Shown: positions 1 through 8,827 of the stretch, one piece after another
Position numbering within the stretch: position 1 is the stretch's first letter
How the letters are laid out: each line of letters starts with the position of its first letter
Source: Primorskyibacter aestuariivivens
Lineage (GTDB): Bacteria; Pseudomonadota; Alphaproteobacteria; Rhodobacterales; Rhodobacteraceae
NCBI RefSeq assembly: GCF_028023675.1
Contig: NZ_JAQIOZ010000006.1
Span: 264,658 to 328,657, forward strand
DNA length: 64,000 nucleotides
Reading direction: 5' to 3'
The notes under the pieces: generated by a model
Told to the model about the DNA's origin: nothing
The model's input: only the letters and a program-made list of their open reading frames with translations
Databases searched by the model: none
Program-made: the position numbers and the translations under genes

Positions 1-48
1 GACGCGGTCGAAGAGGCGCTGGAAGAACAGGTCCGCAAACCGCATTAA
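1..48 (+). CDS. C-terminal end of an unidentified protein (partial)
   Basis: The first 48 bases read in one open frame (ending EEALEEQVRKPH) to a TAA at 46-48. This is the 3' end of a plus-strand gene that begins upstream of the window. The tail is charged and helical-looking, but 15 residues are too few to identify a family. It converges on the DUF1244 gene with a gap of only 3 bases. Confidence 0.55.
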   Translation, partial: DAVEEALEEQVRKPH

Positions 49-51
49 GCG

Positions 52-366
52 TTAGCCTTTGCCCCCGACATTCTCGGCAAAGGCGGTCTTGAACGCGTCC
101 TGCTTCTCGGCGCTGGCCTCGGTCTGGAATTTCTCCTTCCACTCGGAATAGGGCATGCCGTAGTAAATTTCGCGCGCCTCTTCCTTGTCCATCTCGATGC
201 CGCGCGCGTTGGCGGCCTCCTGATACCAGCGCGACAGGCAGTTGCGGCAGAATCCAGCAAGGTTCATCATGTCGATGTTCTGCACGTCGGTGCGCTTTTC
301 CATCAGATGTTCGCGCAGGGTGCGGAAGGCTGCGGCTTCAAGCTCGATGCGGGTCTGGTCATCCAT
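52..366 (-). CDS. DUF1244 domain-containing protein
   Basis: A 104-residue cytoplasmic protein that matches the DUF1244 family in length and in its centre: a cysteine-containing stretch NLAGFCRNCLSRWY at about residues 36-49, then a conserved helical part around EIYYGMPYSEWKEKFQ. The family is widespread in proteobacteria and has no assigned reaction; the two nearby cysteines could bind metal, but that is speculation. No signal peptide or membrane segment is seen. It is read in the same direction as the N-formylglutamate amidohydrolase gene, which ends 21 bases upstream of its start, so the two may be cotranscribed. Confidence 0.85.
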   Translation of the reverse strand: MDDQTRIELEAAAFRTLREHLMEKRTDVQNIDMMNLAGFCRNCLSRWYQEAANARGIEMDKEEAREIYYGMPYSEWKEKFQTEASAEKQDAFKTAFAENVGGKG

Positions 367-387
367 GTCGGGTCCTCCGGGTTTTGG

Positions 388-1128
388 TCAAAGATTGGTG
401 TGATCGAGCACTTCTGCAAGGATCGGCGCAAGCCGTTCGGCCCAGGCGCGTTGCGTGGCCTCTTCCGCGATCAGGTCATTGCGCAGCTCGATCAGGATAT
501 TGGGCAGGCCCATGGCCAGCGCGTGACGCTCGATGGAATCGCCGGGCAGATGGCCGGAATAGGGCACATTGCCATCGACCACGAGGTCCCCCTCCTGCCG
601 GAGGCGGTCGATCAGCGGCAGTGCCAGCCGGGCGTCATGAGCGTAGAGTATGCCGATATGCCAGGGCCGTGGCGGGCGGGCCTGCAATTGCGGGGTAAAG
701 GAGTGCACGGCGCAGATCACCGTGTCGGGCCTGCGCGAGGCCAGTCGGTAATATTCGGCGTGATAGGGTCGGTGATAGGCGTTCAGTCGCCGTTCCGTCT
801 CGACTGCATCGGCATGGCGGTTGGCCGGGATGATCGTGCCATCATAGAGCTTCATCAGCAGCGTGGGATCGTCCTCGCCCCGGTTGGGGTCAATCACGAG
901 GCGTGAGAAATTTGCAAAAAGCGCGGGGCTGCTCAGAAGCTCCGCCAGATGGCGTGTAACCCCAAGCGCGCCGGGATCAAAGGCGATGTGGCGGCGCATA
1001 TCCGCATCGGCCAACCCCAGCGACCCGCCGCCCACATCCGGCGGCACCATGTTCGTCGCGTGATCGCATGTGATCAGCCAGCGGCCGGGTCTGTCCTGTC
1101 CTTCGGTCCAGTAGGGGTGGAAGCTCAT
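388..1128 (-). CDS. N-formylglutamate amidohydrolase family protein
   Basis: A 246-residue protein of the N-formylglutamate amidohydrolase family, which hydrolyses N-formyl-L-glutamate (last step of one histidine degradation route) or related N-acyl amino acids. The N-terminal motif with CDHATNMVP, the central FSRLVIDPNR segment and the AVHSFTP block are typical of the family and contain the likely metal-binding acid and histidine residues. I chose the ATG at 1128 because upstream residues in the same frame (to 1293) are low-complexity, run into the pyk promoter region and resemble no protein. No other hut gene is nearby, so the exact substrate is uncertain. It is divergent from pyk across 148 bases. 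Confidence 0.8.
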   Translation of the reverse strand: MSFHPYWTEGQDRPGRWLITCDHATNMVPPDVGGGSLGLADADMRRHIAFDPGALGVTRHLAELLSSPALFANFSRLVIDPNRGEDDPTLLMKLYDGTIIPANRHADAVETERRLNAYHRPYHAEYYRLASRRPDTVICAVHSFTPQLQARPPRPWHIGILYAHDARLALPLIDRLRQEGDLVVDGNVPYSGHLPGDSIERHALAMGLPNILIELRNDLIAEEATQRAWAERLAPILAEVLDHTNL

Positions 1129-1276
1129 GTCATGCCTGCGTAGTATTGGTTTGAGATATGTAACGCGCATCCCACTTGCCTGCGAGGGGGAAGTGGTGCA
1201 TAGAGGCCCGGAAATTGTTAGCGGTAACATTGGCAGTGACGCCGGTGCCGCGCTGAATGAGAGGACGATCATCGGT

Positions 1277-2722
1277 ATGAAACGAGATCGCAAAGTAAAA
1301 ATTGTCGCGACGCTGGGACCTGCGTCGAACGACTATGACATGATCCGCAAGCTGCATGAGGCGGGCGCAGACGTGTTCCGGCTCAACATGAGCCACGGAA
1401 GCCATGACGAGATCGCCGAGCGGCACAAGATCATTCGCCAGATCGAAAAGGATCTGGATAGCCCGATTGCCATTCTGGCGGATCTTCAGGGGCCGAAGCT
1501 TCGGGTCGGCACGTTTGGTGACGGACCGCAGGAGCTTGTTGAAGGGGCGGCGTTCCGGCTTGATCTGGACAAGGCTCCGGGCGACATCAACCGCGTTTGC
1601 CTTCCGCATCCCGAGATTTTCGAAGCGCTCGAAGCCGGGGCGCATCTTCTGGTCAACGACGGCAAGATCCGCATGAAGGTGGAGAAATGCGGCAAGGATT
1701 TTGCCGATTGCGTGGTTGTGACCGGCGGCACGATTTCTGACCGCAAGGGCGTGAACGTGCCGGATGTGGTTCTGCCGCTCGCGGCGCTGAGCAAGAAGGA
1801 TCGCAAGGATCTTGAGTTTGTCGCTCAGCTCGGTGTCGACTGGATCGCCCTGTCTTTTGTGCAGCGGGCCAAGGATGTCTGGGAAGCGCGTGATCTGATC
1901 GATGGTCGTGCGGCTGTCCTCTCCAAGATCGAGAAACCCGCAGCGGTCAAGGATTTCGACGAGATCCTCGATGCGTCCGATGGGATCATGGTGGCGCGCG
2001 GCGATCTGGGGGTTGAGTTGCCGGTGCAGAATGTGCCGCCGATCCAGAAACGACTTGTCCGCAAATGCCGGGCTGCCGCAAAGCCGGTGATCGTTGCGAC
2101 ACAGATGCTGGAAAGCATGATCGAAAGCCCGATGCCCACGCGTGCCGAAGTTTCAGATGTATCCAACGCGATCTACGAAGGCGCGGACGCCATCATGCTG
2201 AGCGCGGAATCGGCGGCGGGTGACTATCCTGTCGAGGCGGTCACCACGATGAACAACGTGGCCATCGAGGTCGAAAACGACCCGACCTATACCGACATCA
2301 TCGAAGCCAGCCGCTCGGCCAAACGGCATTCCATTGCAGACGGCATCGTGGCTGCGGCCCGTGAAATTGCCGAAACCACCGAGATCAAGGCCATCTGCTG
2401 CTTCACGTCATCGGGGACGACGGCGTCGCTTGTGGCACGCGAACGGCCCCGTGTGCCGATCATTGCCATGACATCACAACGCGGCACGGCCCGGCGCATG
2501 GCGCTGACCTGGGGCACATATTGTGTCATGACCGGCGAGCTTGAACGCTTCAAACAGGCGGTTGTGAACGCCGCGCGCGCGGCGCGGTCCAGCGGTCTGG
2601 CAGGACCCGAGGATCAGATCGTCGTGACCGCGGGGGTGCCGTTCAATGTTCCCGGAACGACCAATATCCTCAGGGTTGCGCCCTGTGACGAGCGTTTGAT
2701 TTACAACACTGATCCAGAGTAA
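1277..2722 (+). CDS. pyk: pyruvate kinase
   Basis: This 481-residue enzyme converts phosphoenolpyruvate and ADP to pyruvate and ATP, the last step of glycolysis or Entner-Doudoroff metabolism. It starts KIVATLGPAS, carries the active-site lysine segment SKIEKPAAV, the metal-binding block VARGDLGVELP, then VIVATQMLESM and the PTRAEVSDVSNAIYEGADAIMLS signature, and ends with the C-terminal allosteric domain. The length matches bacterial type-II-like kinases. I placed the start at the ATG at 1277, directly before the conserved N-terminus; the same frame is open back to 1127, but that part is not pyruvate kinase sequence. A small membrane protein gene follows after 29 bases, then rpmI-rplT. Confidence 0.97.
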   Translation: MKRDRKVKIVATLGPASNDYDMIRKLHEAGADVFRLNMSHGSHDEIAERHKIIRQIEKDLDSPIAILADLQGPKLRVGTFGDGPQELVEGAAFRLDLDKAPGDINRVCLPHPEIFEALEAGAHLLVNDGKIRMKVEKCGKDFADCVVVTGGTISDRKGVNVPDVVLPLAALSKKDRKDLEFVAQLGVDWIALSFVQRAKDVWEARDLIDGRAAVLSKIEKPAAVKDFDEILDASDGIMVARGDLGVELPVQNVPPIQKRLVRKCRAAAKPVIVATQMLESMIESPMPTRAEVSDVSNAIYEGADAIMLSAESAAGDYPVEAVTTMNNVAIEVENDPTYTDIIEASRSAKRHSIADGIVAAAREIAETTEIKAICCFTSSGTTASLVARERPRVPIIAMTSQRGTARRMALTWGTYCVMTGELERFKQAVVNAARAARSSGLAGPEDQIVVTAGVPFNVPGTTNILRVAPCDERLIYNTDPE

Positions 2723-2751
2723 TCTCGCCCCGGAGTCAGGGGTATGAGAGT

Positions 2752-2976
2752 ATGGATACGGATCTGGCGCTTATCATTGGGCTGGTCGTCGCGGTTCTGG
2801 CCGTTCCGGCGATTGTGTCGGCCATGACGGACGGTCGCGCGCCCCGGGCGGCGGCGATTGCGGTCATGGTCGGTGGTGGTTTGATGGTGTTCGCCGTTGC
2901 GTCGCATCCGGGCGGCTACGCCATCTCCGAAATTCCCGAGGTCGTTTTCCGCGTGGTCGGGCGGTATCTGAACTAG
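2752..2976 (+). CDS. small two-TM membrane protein
   Basis: A 74-residue hydrophobic protein with two probable membrane helices, at about residues 5-25 ([21 protein letters not shown]) and 34-52 ([18 protein letters not shown]), joined by a short basic loop, with a soluble tail ending GRYLN. I know no function. It lies 29 bases after pyk and on the same strand, so it is probably cotranscribed. The composition and third-position GC match the neighbours, which supports a real gene. Confidence 0.75.
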   Translation: MDTDLALIIGLVVAVLAVPAIVSAMTDGRAPRAAAIAVMVGGGLMVFAVASHPGGYAISEIPEVVFRVVGRYLN

Positions 2977-3092
2977 TTTCAGTTTCCGCTTGGCAATCTG
3001 ATCCGCCGGGTCTATACGGCGGCTTCCATCGTGCGGCCGGCCCGAGTGGCATGCCGAGTCGCGCGCAAAAATCCGAATCAAAGGAGATGAAA

Positions 3093-3293
3093 ATGCCCAA
3101 GATGAAGACGAAATCGAGCTGCAAGAAGCGGTTCAAGGTGACGGCCAAAGGCAAGATCAAGGCCGGTCAGGCAGGCAAGCGCCACGGCATGATCAAGCGC
3201 ACCACCAAGTTCATCCGCGATGCGCGCGGTACCACGGTTCTGTCCGAACCGGATACCAAGATCATCAAATCCATGATGCCCTACTCGCGCTAA
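3093..3293 (+). CDS. rpmI: 50S ribosomal protein L35
   Basis: A 66-residue basic protein beginning [17 protein letters not shown] and containing [19 protein letters not shown], diagnostic of L35. The ATG at 3093 is preceded by a good ribosome binding site, AAGGAG at 3081-3086; the in-frame ATG at 3051 would add 14 residues absent from the family and is rejected. rplT follows 13 bases downstream, the usual rpmI-rplT pair. infC, often upstream of this pair in other bacteria, is not here. Confidence 0.97.
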   Translation: MPKMKTKSSCKKRFKVTAKGKIKAGQAGKRHGMIKRTTKFIRDARGTTVLSEPDTKIIKSMMPYSR

Positions 3294-3306
3294 GGAGATC
3301 TGACAT

Positions 3307-3672
3307 ATGGCACGCGTTAAAGGTGGGACCGTAACCCACGCCCGTCACAAGAAAGTCACCAAGGCCGCAAAAGGCTATTATGGACGCCGCAAGAACACCT
3401 TCAAGGTGGCGCGTCAGGCCGTTGACAAGGCCAACCAGTACGCCACGCGCGACCGCAAGGCCCGCAAGCGCAATTTCCGCGCCCTGTGGATCCAGCGGAT
3501 CAACGCAGCTGTGCGCGCGCATGACGAGAACCTGACATATTCCCGCTTCATCAACGGCCTGAACCTGGCCGGGATCGAAGTGGACCGCAAAGTGCTGGCC
3601 GATCTGGCGGTGCACGAGCCGGAAGCGTTCGGTGCGATCGTCGAGCAGGCCAAAGGCGCTCTGACCGCGTAA
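3307..3672 (+). CDS. rplT: 50S ribosomal protein L20
   Basis: A 121-residue basic protein beginning [17 protein letters not shown], with the L20 blocks [15 protein letters not shown] and [22 protein letters not shown]20 binds 23S rRNA early in large-subunit assembly. A ribosome binding site (AAGGAG) overlaps the end of rpmI, so the two genes are translated from one message. A strong intrinsic terminator follows at 3697-3722. Confidence 0.98.
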   Translation: MARVKGGTVTHARHKKVTKAAKGYYGRRKNTFKVARQAVDKANQYATRDRKARKRNFRALWIQRINAAVRAHDENLTYSRFINGLNLAGIEVDRKVLADLAVHEPEAFGAIVEQAKGALTA

Positions 3673-3696
3673 GCGAAGGTCATATTGCTTTCAGAG

Positions 3697-3727
3697 CACC
3701 CTCGCAGCCTTCTGCGGGGGTGTTTTA
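3697..3727 (+). terminator. intrinsic terminator of the rpmI-rplT operon
   Basis: An 11-base-pair stem (CACCCTCGCAG at 3697-3707 with CTGCGGGGGTG at 3712-3722, one G-U pair) has a four-base loop and is followed directly by TTTTATT. It sits 24 bases after the rplT stop. The T tract is only on the plus strand, so it serves rplT rather than the convergent gene. Confidence 0.85.
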
Positions 3728-3730
3728 TTG

Positions 3731-4390
3731 TCAGTCATTATCTGTGCCAAACCCGGCCTGCCGCATGGCGCGGGCAATCAGCCTGGCAATCCTGTCCGAA
3801 GCCTTGGGAGACGGATGTGTACGATCTCTATCGAACAGGCTCGGATCGTTCGAAGGAATCACATCTTCCATATCCACGAAAACGACCCCGGCATCTCGCG
3901 CCGCCATCCGTGACAGGCGCAGCTCCAGCTGTTCATAGGAGGGGCAGGGCCGTCCGGCGAAACGCGGCGACGTATAGTAATCGGCCCAGACCACCCGGCT
4001 GCCGCGACTGCGCAGCTTTATGACCATCTCAGGAATTGCGCCCCCCTTGCCGTCGCTGGAAATCAGGCGTTCTACAGTTTGCGTGCCGCCTTCACAGGAA
4101 ATCCCGATGTCGTTTGCGCCGCCGTTCAAGACGATCCAAGGGGCGCTCAGACCCGCCACCTGATTGGGGATGTTGAGGGGACCGCGCCCGGACAGCATTT
4201 GCGCATAAGGCAGAGAGACGTCGCCAACCGCAACGTCAAGCCTGCGCGCAAGCGCATCGGAAACGGAAGTTTCACTGCTCCTGTTCCACGCCATGACCGA
4301 ATCGCCGGCGACGACGACGTTTGCGTCCTCCGGAACACCACGGTCGCAAGCCGCGCAAAAGACTAAGGCCGCGAAAAATACATTGCGCAT
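3731..4390 (-). CDS. SGNH/GDSL-type hydrolase, exported
   Basis: A 219-residue protein with the SGNH hydrolase blocks in order: GDSVMAW (nucleophile Ser31), the GGANDI block with Asn93, and [14 protein letters not shown] near the C-terminus giving the catalytic Asp and His. Such enzymes cleave ester or acetyl groups from lipids, polysaccharides or thioesters; the substrate cannot be read here. The N-terminus ([18 protein letters not shown]) is a short signal sequence ending in a cysteine that could be lipidated at Cys15, although the lipobox is imperfect. The protein therefore probably acts in the periplasm or anchored to a membrane. It converges on rplT. Confidence 0.8.
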   Translation of the reverse strand: MRNVFFAALVFCAACDRGVPEDANVVVAGDSVMAWNRSSETSVSDALARRLDVAVGDVSLPYAQMLSGRGPLNIPNQVAGLSAPWIVLNGGANDIGISCEGGTQTVERLISSDGKGGAIPEMVIKLRSRGSRVVWADYYTSPRFAGRPCPSYEQLELRLSRMAARDAGVVFVDMEDVIPSNDPSLFDRDRTHPSPKASDRIARLIARAMRQAGFGTDND

Positions 4391-4504
4391 CTGGGGTCCT
4401 CCCGTTGCAGGAAATGGAGCTCAATCGCGTGCTGTCCACTGTGGCGGTTGCATTGCCCTGAGACCACCACTAAACCCACGGGCGGAACCAATCAGGGGCA
4501 CGTC

Positions 4505-5578
4505 ATGGACGATCTGCGCGACAAGTATATTCAACTGATTGCCGATGCAGGCAGTGAGGCCGCGCTGGAGGAATTGCGCGTGGCCGCCGTTGGCAAGAAG
4601 GGCGAGATCAGCCTTCAGATGCGGAGCCTGGGCAAGATGACCCCGGAAGAGCGGCAGGTCATGGGCCCCAAGCTCAATGCGCTCAAGGACGAGATCAACT
4701 CGGCGCTGGCCGCGCGCAAGGCGTCGCTGGCCGATGCGGCGCTGGAAGAGCGTCTGCGCGGTGAATGGCTGGATGTGACGCTGCCCGCGCGGCATCGCCG
4801 TCAGGGCACGATCCATCCGATCAGCCAGGTCAGCGAAGAGGTCGCGGCGATCTTTGGCGAAATGGGGTTCTCGGTCGCCGAGGGTCCGCAGATCGACAGC
4901 GACTGGTACAATTTCGATGCGCTGAATATCCCAAGCCATCACCCGGCCCGCGCCGAGATGGACACGTTCTACATGAACCGGCTCGAGGGCGACACTCGCC
5001 CGCCGCATGTGCTGCGCACCCATACCTCGCCGGTGCAGATCCGGTCGATGGAAAAACACGGTGCGCCGATCCGCATCATCGCGCCGGGCCGCGTCTATCG
5101 TGCCGATTATGATCAGACCCATACGCCGATGTTCCATCAGGTCGAGGGCCTTGCCATCGACAAGGATATCTCGATGGCGCAGCTCAAATGGACGCTGGAG
5201 GAATTCCTGCGGGCGTTCTTCGAGGTGGAAGAGGTCGAACTGCGTTTCCGTGCCTCGCATTTCCCGTTTACCGAACCGTCGGCCGAAGTGGACATTCGGT
5301 GCTCATGGGAAGGCGGGCAGCTCAAGGTGGGCGAGGGCGATGACTGGCTGGAAATCCTCGGCTCCGGCATGGTGCATCCCAAGGTGCTTGAGGCGGGCGG
5401 GATCGACCCGAACGAATGGCAGGGCTTTGCCTTTGGCATCGGGATCGACCGGATTGCCATGCTGAAATACGGCATCCCCGATCTGCGGGCCTTTTTTGAC
5501 AGCGATCTGCGCTGGCTGCGCCATTACGGCTTTGCCGCGCTGGATCAGCCCAACCTGCATGGCGGGCTGAGCCGGTAA
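4505..5578 (+). CDS. pheS: phenylalanyl-tRNA synthetase alpha subunit
   Basis: A 357-residue class II synthetase subunit that pairs with PheT to charge tRNA-Phe. An N-terminal coiled-coil region (about residues 1-85) binds tRNA; the catalytic part has motif 2 ([20 protein letters not shown]) and motif 3 ([18 protein letters not shown]). The start at the ATG at 4505 gives the normal family N-terminus [10 protein letters not shown]. pheT usually follows pheS, but the next gene here is a convergent aldo/keto reductase 12 bases away, and no beta subunit appears in this window. Confidence 0.97.
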   Translation: MDDLRDKYIQLIADAGSEAALEELRVAAVGKKGEISLQMRSLGKMTPEERQVMGPKLNALKDEINSALAARKASLADAALEERLRGEWLDVTLPARHRRQGTIHPISQVSEEVAAIFGEMGFSVAEGPQIDSDWYNFDALNIPSHHPARAEMDTFYMNRLEGDTRPPHVLRTHTSPVQIRSMEKHGAPIRIIAPGRVYRADYDQTHTPMFHQVEGLAIDKDISMAQLKWTLEEFLRAFFEVEEVELRFRASHFPFTEPSAEVDIRCSWEGGQLKVGEGDDWLEILGSGMVHPKVLEAGGIDPNEWQGFAFGIGIDRIAMLKYGIPDLRAFFDSDLRWLRHYGFAALDQPNLHGGLSR

Positions 5579-5590
5579 TATTCCGCGCGC

Positions 5591-6517
5591 CTATGCCTCT
5601 TCGAGCCGGTCCGTTGCGGGCGGCGGTGTCGGGCTGAGCGCGCTGATGCGGGCATAGAGCGCGTCATCCATGTCATAGCGCATCCCGTCAAGCGAGGGCT
5701 GAAGCTGCTCCACCGAGCGGGCCGAGAGGATCGGGCGCGGCCCTGCCGGGTGGCGCGCGGCCCAGGCGACGGCGAGTGTCGCGGGAGAGGTGCCCAATTC
5801 CTTGGCCAGATCGGCCAGCGCGCCGGCGGTTTCCTTCATCCAGTCCACGTCATAGCGCTTGGCGTACATCGCGTCATGGCTGTGCCGCCCGCTTTCGCCG
5901 CGGGCGTATTTCCCGGTAAGCAACCCGCCGCCCAGCGGCGAATAGGGAAAGGCCACGATCCCTTCGCTGGCGCACATCGGCAGGAGTTCGACCTCTGCCT
6001 GCCGTTTGACCAGATTGTACATCGGTTGGATCGCGTCGATTTGTGTGCCGAATTCCGCGGCGACGGATTCGGCCTTCATCACCTGCCATGCGGCGTAGTT
6101 GGAGACACCGACATAGCGGATACGACCCTGTGCCTGAAGCTCTGCCAGGGTCTCGAAGCTTTCTTCCAGGGGTGTGTCATCATCCCAGCGATGCAGATAA
6201 TAGAGATCGATCACATCCATCTTCAGCCGCGCACAGCTCTCATCGATGCTGTTGAAAATGTTCGCGCGGCTCGCCCCGCCGGGAAAATTCGCCTTGGTGG
6301 CGATGAAAGTCGCGTCTCGGTTGGTGCAGAAGCGGCCCAGGAACTCCTCGGACCGGCCCTCGGTATAGGCGTGGGCCGTATCGAAATGGTTGATCCCTGC
6401 AGTTATGCAGGCCTCGAACATCTCACGCGAGGCGGCCTCGTCCGCCTTGCCTCCGAATTGCATACAGCCAAAGGCAAAGCGGCTGATGGCTGTGCCGTTA
6501 AGCGTCGTGAGCGTCAT
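5591..6517 (-). CDS. aldo/keto reductase
   Basis: A 308-residue NAD(P)H-dependent oxidoreductase with a TIM-barrel fold that reduces aldehydes or ketones. Family marks are the FDTAHAYTEGRSEEFLG block with catalytic Asp and Tyr, the lysine block FIATKANFPGG, the YYLHRWDDDTPLEESF segment, the VGVSNYAAWQ block and the late cofactor-binding stretch ARHPAGPRPILSARSVEQL. The substrate is unknown. A good ribosome binding site (AGGAGG on the minus strand) lies just before the ATG at 6517. It runs in the same direction as the VOC protein gene, separated by 330 bases. Confidence 0.9.
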   Translation of the reverse strand: MTLTTLNGTAISRFAFGCMQFGGKADEAASREMFEACITAGINHFDTAHAYTEGRSEEFLGRFCTNRDATFIATKANFPGGASRANIFNSIDESCARLKMDVIDLYYLHRWDDDTPLEESFETLAELQAQGRIRYVGVSNYAAWQVMKAESVAAEFGTQIDAIQPMYNLVKRQAEVELLPMCASEGIVAFPYSPLGGGLLTGKYARGESGRHSHDAMYAKRYDVDWMKETAGALADLAKELGTSPATLAVAWAARHPAGPRPILSARSVEQLQPSLDGMRYDMDDALYARISALSPTPPPATDRLEEA

Positions 6518-6847
6518 GAAAACCTCCTGTCAGATGCCGCGTCCGATGCGCAGCCCGTCTTAAAGTGCCGCATGGGTATCGCGTCCCGAAACGGCGTCCC
6601 CAATGCGTCAAAGCTGGAAATGCCCATCAGGGCCGATGGCGACCATATGGGGAGTTTGGGCAATAATGGCCTAATGGTCCAGTTCGCCAAGGTTCACGGA
6701 GTGCGGCCTGAGGTCAAAATATAGGTCATCGAGAGGGCGGAACCCGTGGTCGACCACGACGTGGTCGATGCGGCGGGTGTTTGAGATGATCGGGCCGGAG
6801 TAGCCGATCGTTGGACAGGGGCGCACCCGGTCAAGCCTGCATTCGAC
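6518..6847. other. 330-base gap between VOC and aldo/keto reductase genes
   Basis: No complete gene is seen. The part next to the aldo/keto reductase (6518-6530) holds its ribosome binding site. Positions 6671-6847 carry an open minus-strand frame continuous with the VOC gene beyond its stop codon, listed separately as a possible gene remnant. The rest, 6531-6670, shows no recognised motif or clear terminator. Confidence 0.6.
6671..6847 (-). pseudogene. possible gene remnant, in frame after the VOC gene stop
   Basis: Directly after the TAG that ends the VOC gene (6848-6850) the same minus-strand frame stays open for 58 codons before another TAG at 6671-6673. The translation has a protein-like stretch, ISNTRRIDHVVVDHGF followed by RPLDDLYFDLRPHSVNLG. 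The RIDHVVVDHGF part recalls C-terminal strands of endonuclease/exonuclease/phosphatase-fold proteins, but this is a weak impression. There is no start codon of its own with a ribosome binding site. It may be the tail of a decayed gene or a chance open frame. Confidence 0.3.
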
Positions 6848-7438
6848 CTAGCGTGTCGCGTAAGGGTCTTTCGGACTCCGATCCTCGCTGAGCGTCTTCT
6901 GGCGCCGTTCCACGAGCAATTCGATTGCATCGGCCAGATGCTCCTCGGCGATGTTGTAATCGCCGCGCTCCACGCGGATGCGATGCGCTTCGATCATGAC
7001 GTCGGCGTGGGAGCATCCCATCGGCGGCTCGAACCGGTAACAGGCCAGTTCGATCAACAACCCTAGAGGGTCCTTGAAATAGATCGAATCCATAAAGCCC
7101 CGGTCCTTGGGGCCGGAATGTGGAATGCCGCGCGTGTCCAGCCGTTTCACGCATTGGCTGAACGTGGCCTTCGAGACGTTGAACGCCAGATGATGCACGC
7201 AGCCCGGATCGGTAGGCGTGCGGTCATGCACCGGTTTGCGGGTCTCATTGGTAAAGATGGTGATCAGCCGCCCATCGCCGGGATCGAAATAGAGATGCCC
7301 TTCGTCCGGATTGTCGAGATTGGGTTGGTCGAAGACAAAGGGCATGCCCAGCACGCCCTCCCAGAAATCGAGACTGGTTTGCCGGTCCGCCCCGGTCAGC
7401 GTGATGTGGTGCACGCCCTGAACCTGAAGTTTTTGCAT
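6848..7438 (-). CDS. VOC family (glyoxalase/dioxygenase fold) protein
   Basis: A 196-residue vicinal-oxygen-chelate protein. It starts with the typical metal-site strand GVHHITLTGAD (His10 or His11), has a second histidine pair at CVHHLAF (His82/83), and a glutamate in DPLGLLIELACY (Glu130), the usual ligand set for a divalent metal. The fold fits ring-cleaving dioxygenase or glyoxalase-like activity; the substrate is unknown. A helical C-terminal extension (residues about 145-196), unusual for a single VOC module, includes a basic segment ELLVERRQKTLSEDRS. It is divergent from the potassium channel gene. Confidence 0.85.
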   Translation of the reverse strand: MQKLQVQGVHHITLTGADRQTSLDFWEGVLGMPFVFDQPNLDNPDEGHLYFDPGDGRLITIFTNETRKPVHDRTPTDPGCVHHLAFNVSKATFSQCVKRLDTRGIPHSGPKDRGFMDSIYFKDPLGLLIELACYRFEPPMGCSHADVMIEAHRIRVERGDYNIAEEHLADAIELLVERRQKTLSEDRSPKDPYATR

Positions 7439-7547
7439 GTGATGTCCTCCTTGGCTGGAACAATAGCACCGTCAATCCGCAATGCGAGCAGCGCTTGCGC
7501 ATTTGCGTCTCGCGTGGAATCCTGCGCGCAAACAAAGAGGTGCCGTG

Positions 7548-7892
7548 ATGATTTCGTTTTTCCTGACTTTGGGGCGTCTGTTCACCGCGCTGTGGCGGTC
7601 GTGGAAGGACCCGGTGTTCCGCTCGACCCTGTTTCTGGTGCTCTTGACGCTTTTGTCGGCAACACTCTTCTACAACAATTTCGAAGGCTGGGGCTGGCTG
7701 GACGCGCTCTATTTCAGCGTGGCCACCATGTCGACCGTGGGCTATGGCGACCTGACCCCGGCGACCGATGCGGGCAAGGTCTTTACCATCATCTACATCT
7801 TTGTCGGTATCGGGCTCTTCGTCGCGTTGGTGGGCCAGATTGCCAATGCGTTGATCAAGGGTGGCAAAGGGGCAGACGCGCCCAAGGATTAG
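7548..7892 (+). CDS. two-TM potassium channel family protein
   Basis: A 114-residue inner-membrane protein with two transmembrane helices (about residues 26-42 and 78-101) flanking a pore loop that carries the potassium selectivity filter TVGYGD at residues 63-68. This is the minimal ion-channel module (Ion_trans_2 type); four subunits would form the pore. There is no cytoplasmic ligand-binding (RCK) domain, so gating is not evident. I chose the ATG at 7548 after the AAAGAGG ribosome binding site. Its stop overlaps the stop of the convergent glutathione transferase gene by 4 bases. Confidence 0.9.
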   Translation: MISFFLTLGRLFTALWRSWKDPVFRSTLFLVLLTLLSATLFYNNFEGWGWLDALYFSVATMSTVGYGDLTPATDAGKVFTIIYIFVGIGLFVALVGQIANALIKGGKGADAPKD

Positions 7893-8701
7893 ACACTAGG
7901 ACGCACCAATCCAAGTTCTGCATCGCTTGCCGATGGGCCGTATTTGTCCTGTGGCGGCATGGGCCGTGTGCGCCAATCCGGTTCGAAGACAAAGCTCGAC
8001 AGCTTTCGCCCCTCGGGAAGCGCGCCATTGCCGGCACCAAGCGCGTAGTCATAGTATAGCTTGACGATTTCATCATGGCTCACTTGTTGCGCCGCCGGGT
8101 GGGCAAGGCAGGCGTCGCGCCAGCTGCGCACGCGGTCATAGTCCGGACCATCAGGCAGTTCGAACCCTTCGTAATAGTCGAGAAACCAGAAGCGCATGAA
8201 CATCGGCGTGAACACCGTTTCGGCCAGTCCGAAATCATCGAACAGAAACGGCCCGGCACCGCGCGTCTCGTGCAGCAGGAAATCGTTGATGTCGCGGTAA
8301 ATGGCCAGCATCTTGTCGCGGTGGTCCTCGCGAGACGCGCGGTCCTGGTTCATGACAAAGACATAGCCGGTCACCGTGAAGGGGCCTTCGCGGGCAATCA
8401 GCATGGATTCCACTGCATGTTCCAACGGATCGGCGCGCCGTACGGGCACGTCGCCGATCAATTCGTCCAGATAGCGCAGGATTACGAGGCTTTCTTTCAG
8501 GATGTCGCCCCGCGAGGTTGCCAGAACCGGAAGCGCCGTTGTCCCGCGCGTCTTGCGCAAAAGCTCTGGGTCGCGCGGCTTGGTGATATCGACCACGCGG
8601 AACTCCACCGCGTCACGCATCCCTTTGAGCTCCAGAAGGATTTCCAACCGTTGGGAAAACGGGCAGACCGGAATGTGGTAAACAATGGGGCGATCGCCCA
8701 T
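7889..8701 (-). CDS. glutathione S-transferase family protein
   Basis: A 270-residue protein with an N-terminal thioredoxin-like domain (VYHIPVCPFSQRLEILLELKG, with a possible catalytic Cys13 in CPFS) and the cis-proline region TTALPVLATSRGDILKESLVILRYLDE, which binds glutathione. A helical C-terminal domain follows. The cysteine-bearing CPFSQR motif is more like omega/beta-type transferases and glutaredoxins than Tyr/Ser-type enzymes, so thiol transfer or reduction is possible. The substrate is unknown. It is read in the same direction as the BMP transporter genes but lies beyond their terminator. Confidence 0.85.
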   Translation of the reverse strand: MGDRPIVYHIPVCPFSQRLEILLELKGMRDAVEFRVVDITKPRDPELLRKTRGTTALPVLATSRGDILKESLVILRYLDELIGDVPVRRADPLEHAVESMLIAREGPFTVTGYVFVMNQDRASREDHRDKMLAIYRDINDFLLHETRGAGPFLFDDFGLAETVFTPMFMRFWFLDYYEGFELPDGPDYDRVRSWRDACLAHPAAQQVSHDEIVKLYYDYALGAGNGALPEGRKLSSFVFEPDWRTRPMPPQDKYGPSASDAELGLVRPSV

Positions 8702-8768
8702 GGTGATCTGTCCTTCTGCACGGAGCGTTGAGGAAGCCTATGACAGTGACCCGGTTTCGGAAAGACGC

Positions 8769-8802
8769 AAAAAAAAGCCCCCGCCGGAACTCCGGCAGGG
8801 GC
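8769..8802 (-). terminator. intrinsic terminator after the BMP-transporter gene
   Basis: On the minus strand an 11-base-pair GC-rich stem (8792-8802 with 8777-8787, containing one G-U pair) has a short loop and is followed by eight T residues (8769-8776). It lies 26 bases after the stop of the binding-protein gene and marks the end of the long xdh/ABC transcription unit. Confidence 0.9.
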
Positions 8803-8827
8803 CATGTCATACACCGTCAGGCGTGGA

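Noticed and set aside
1127..1276. N-terminal extension of pyruvate kinase
   Set aside because: The extra 50 residues precede the conserved start KIVATLGPAS, cover the divergent promoter region and do not match the family.
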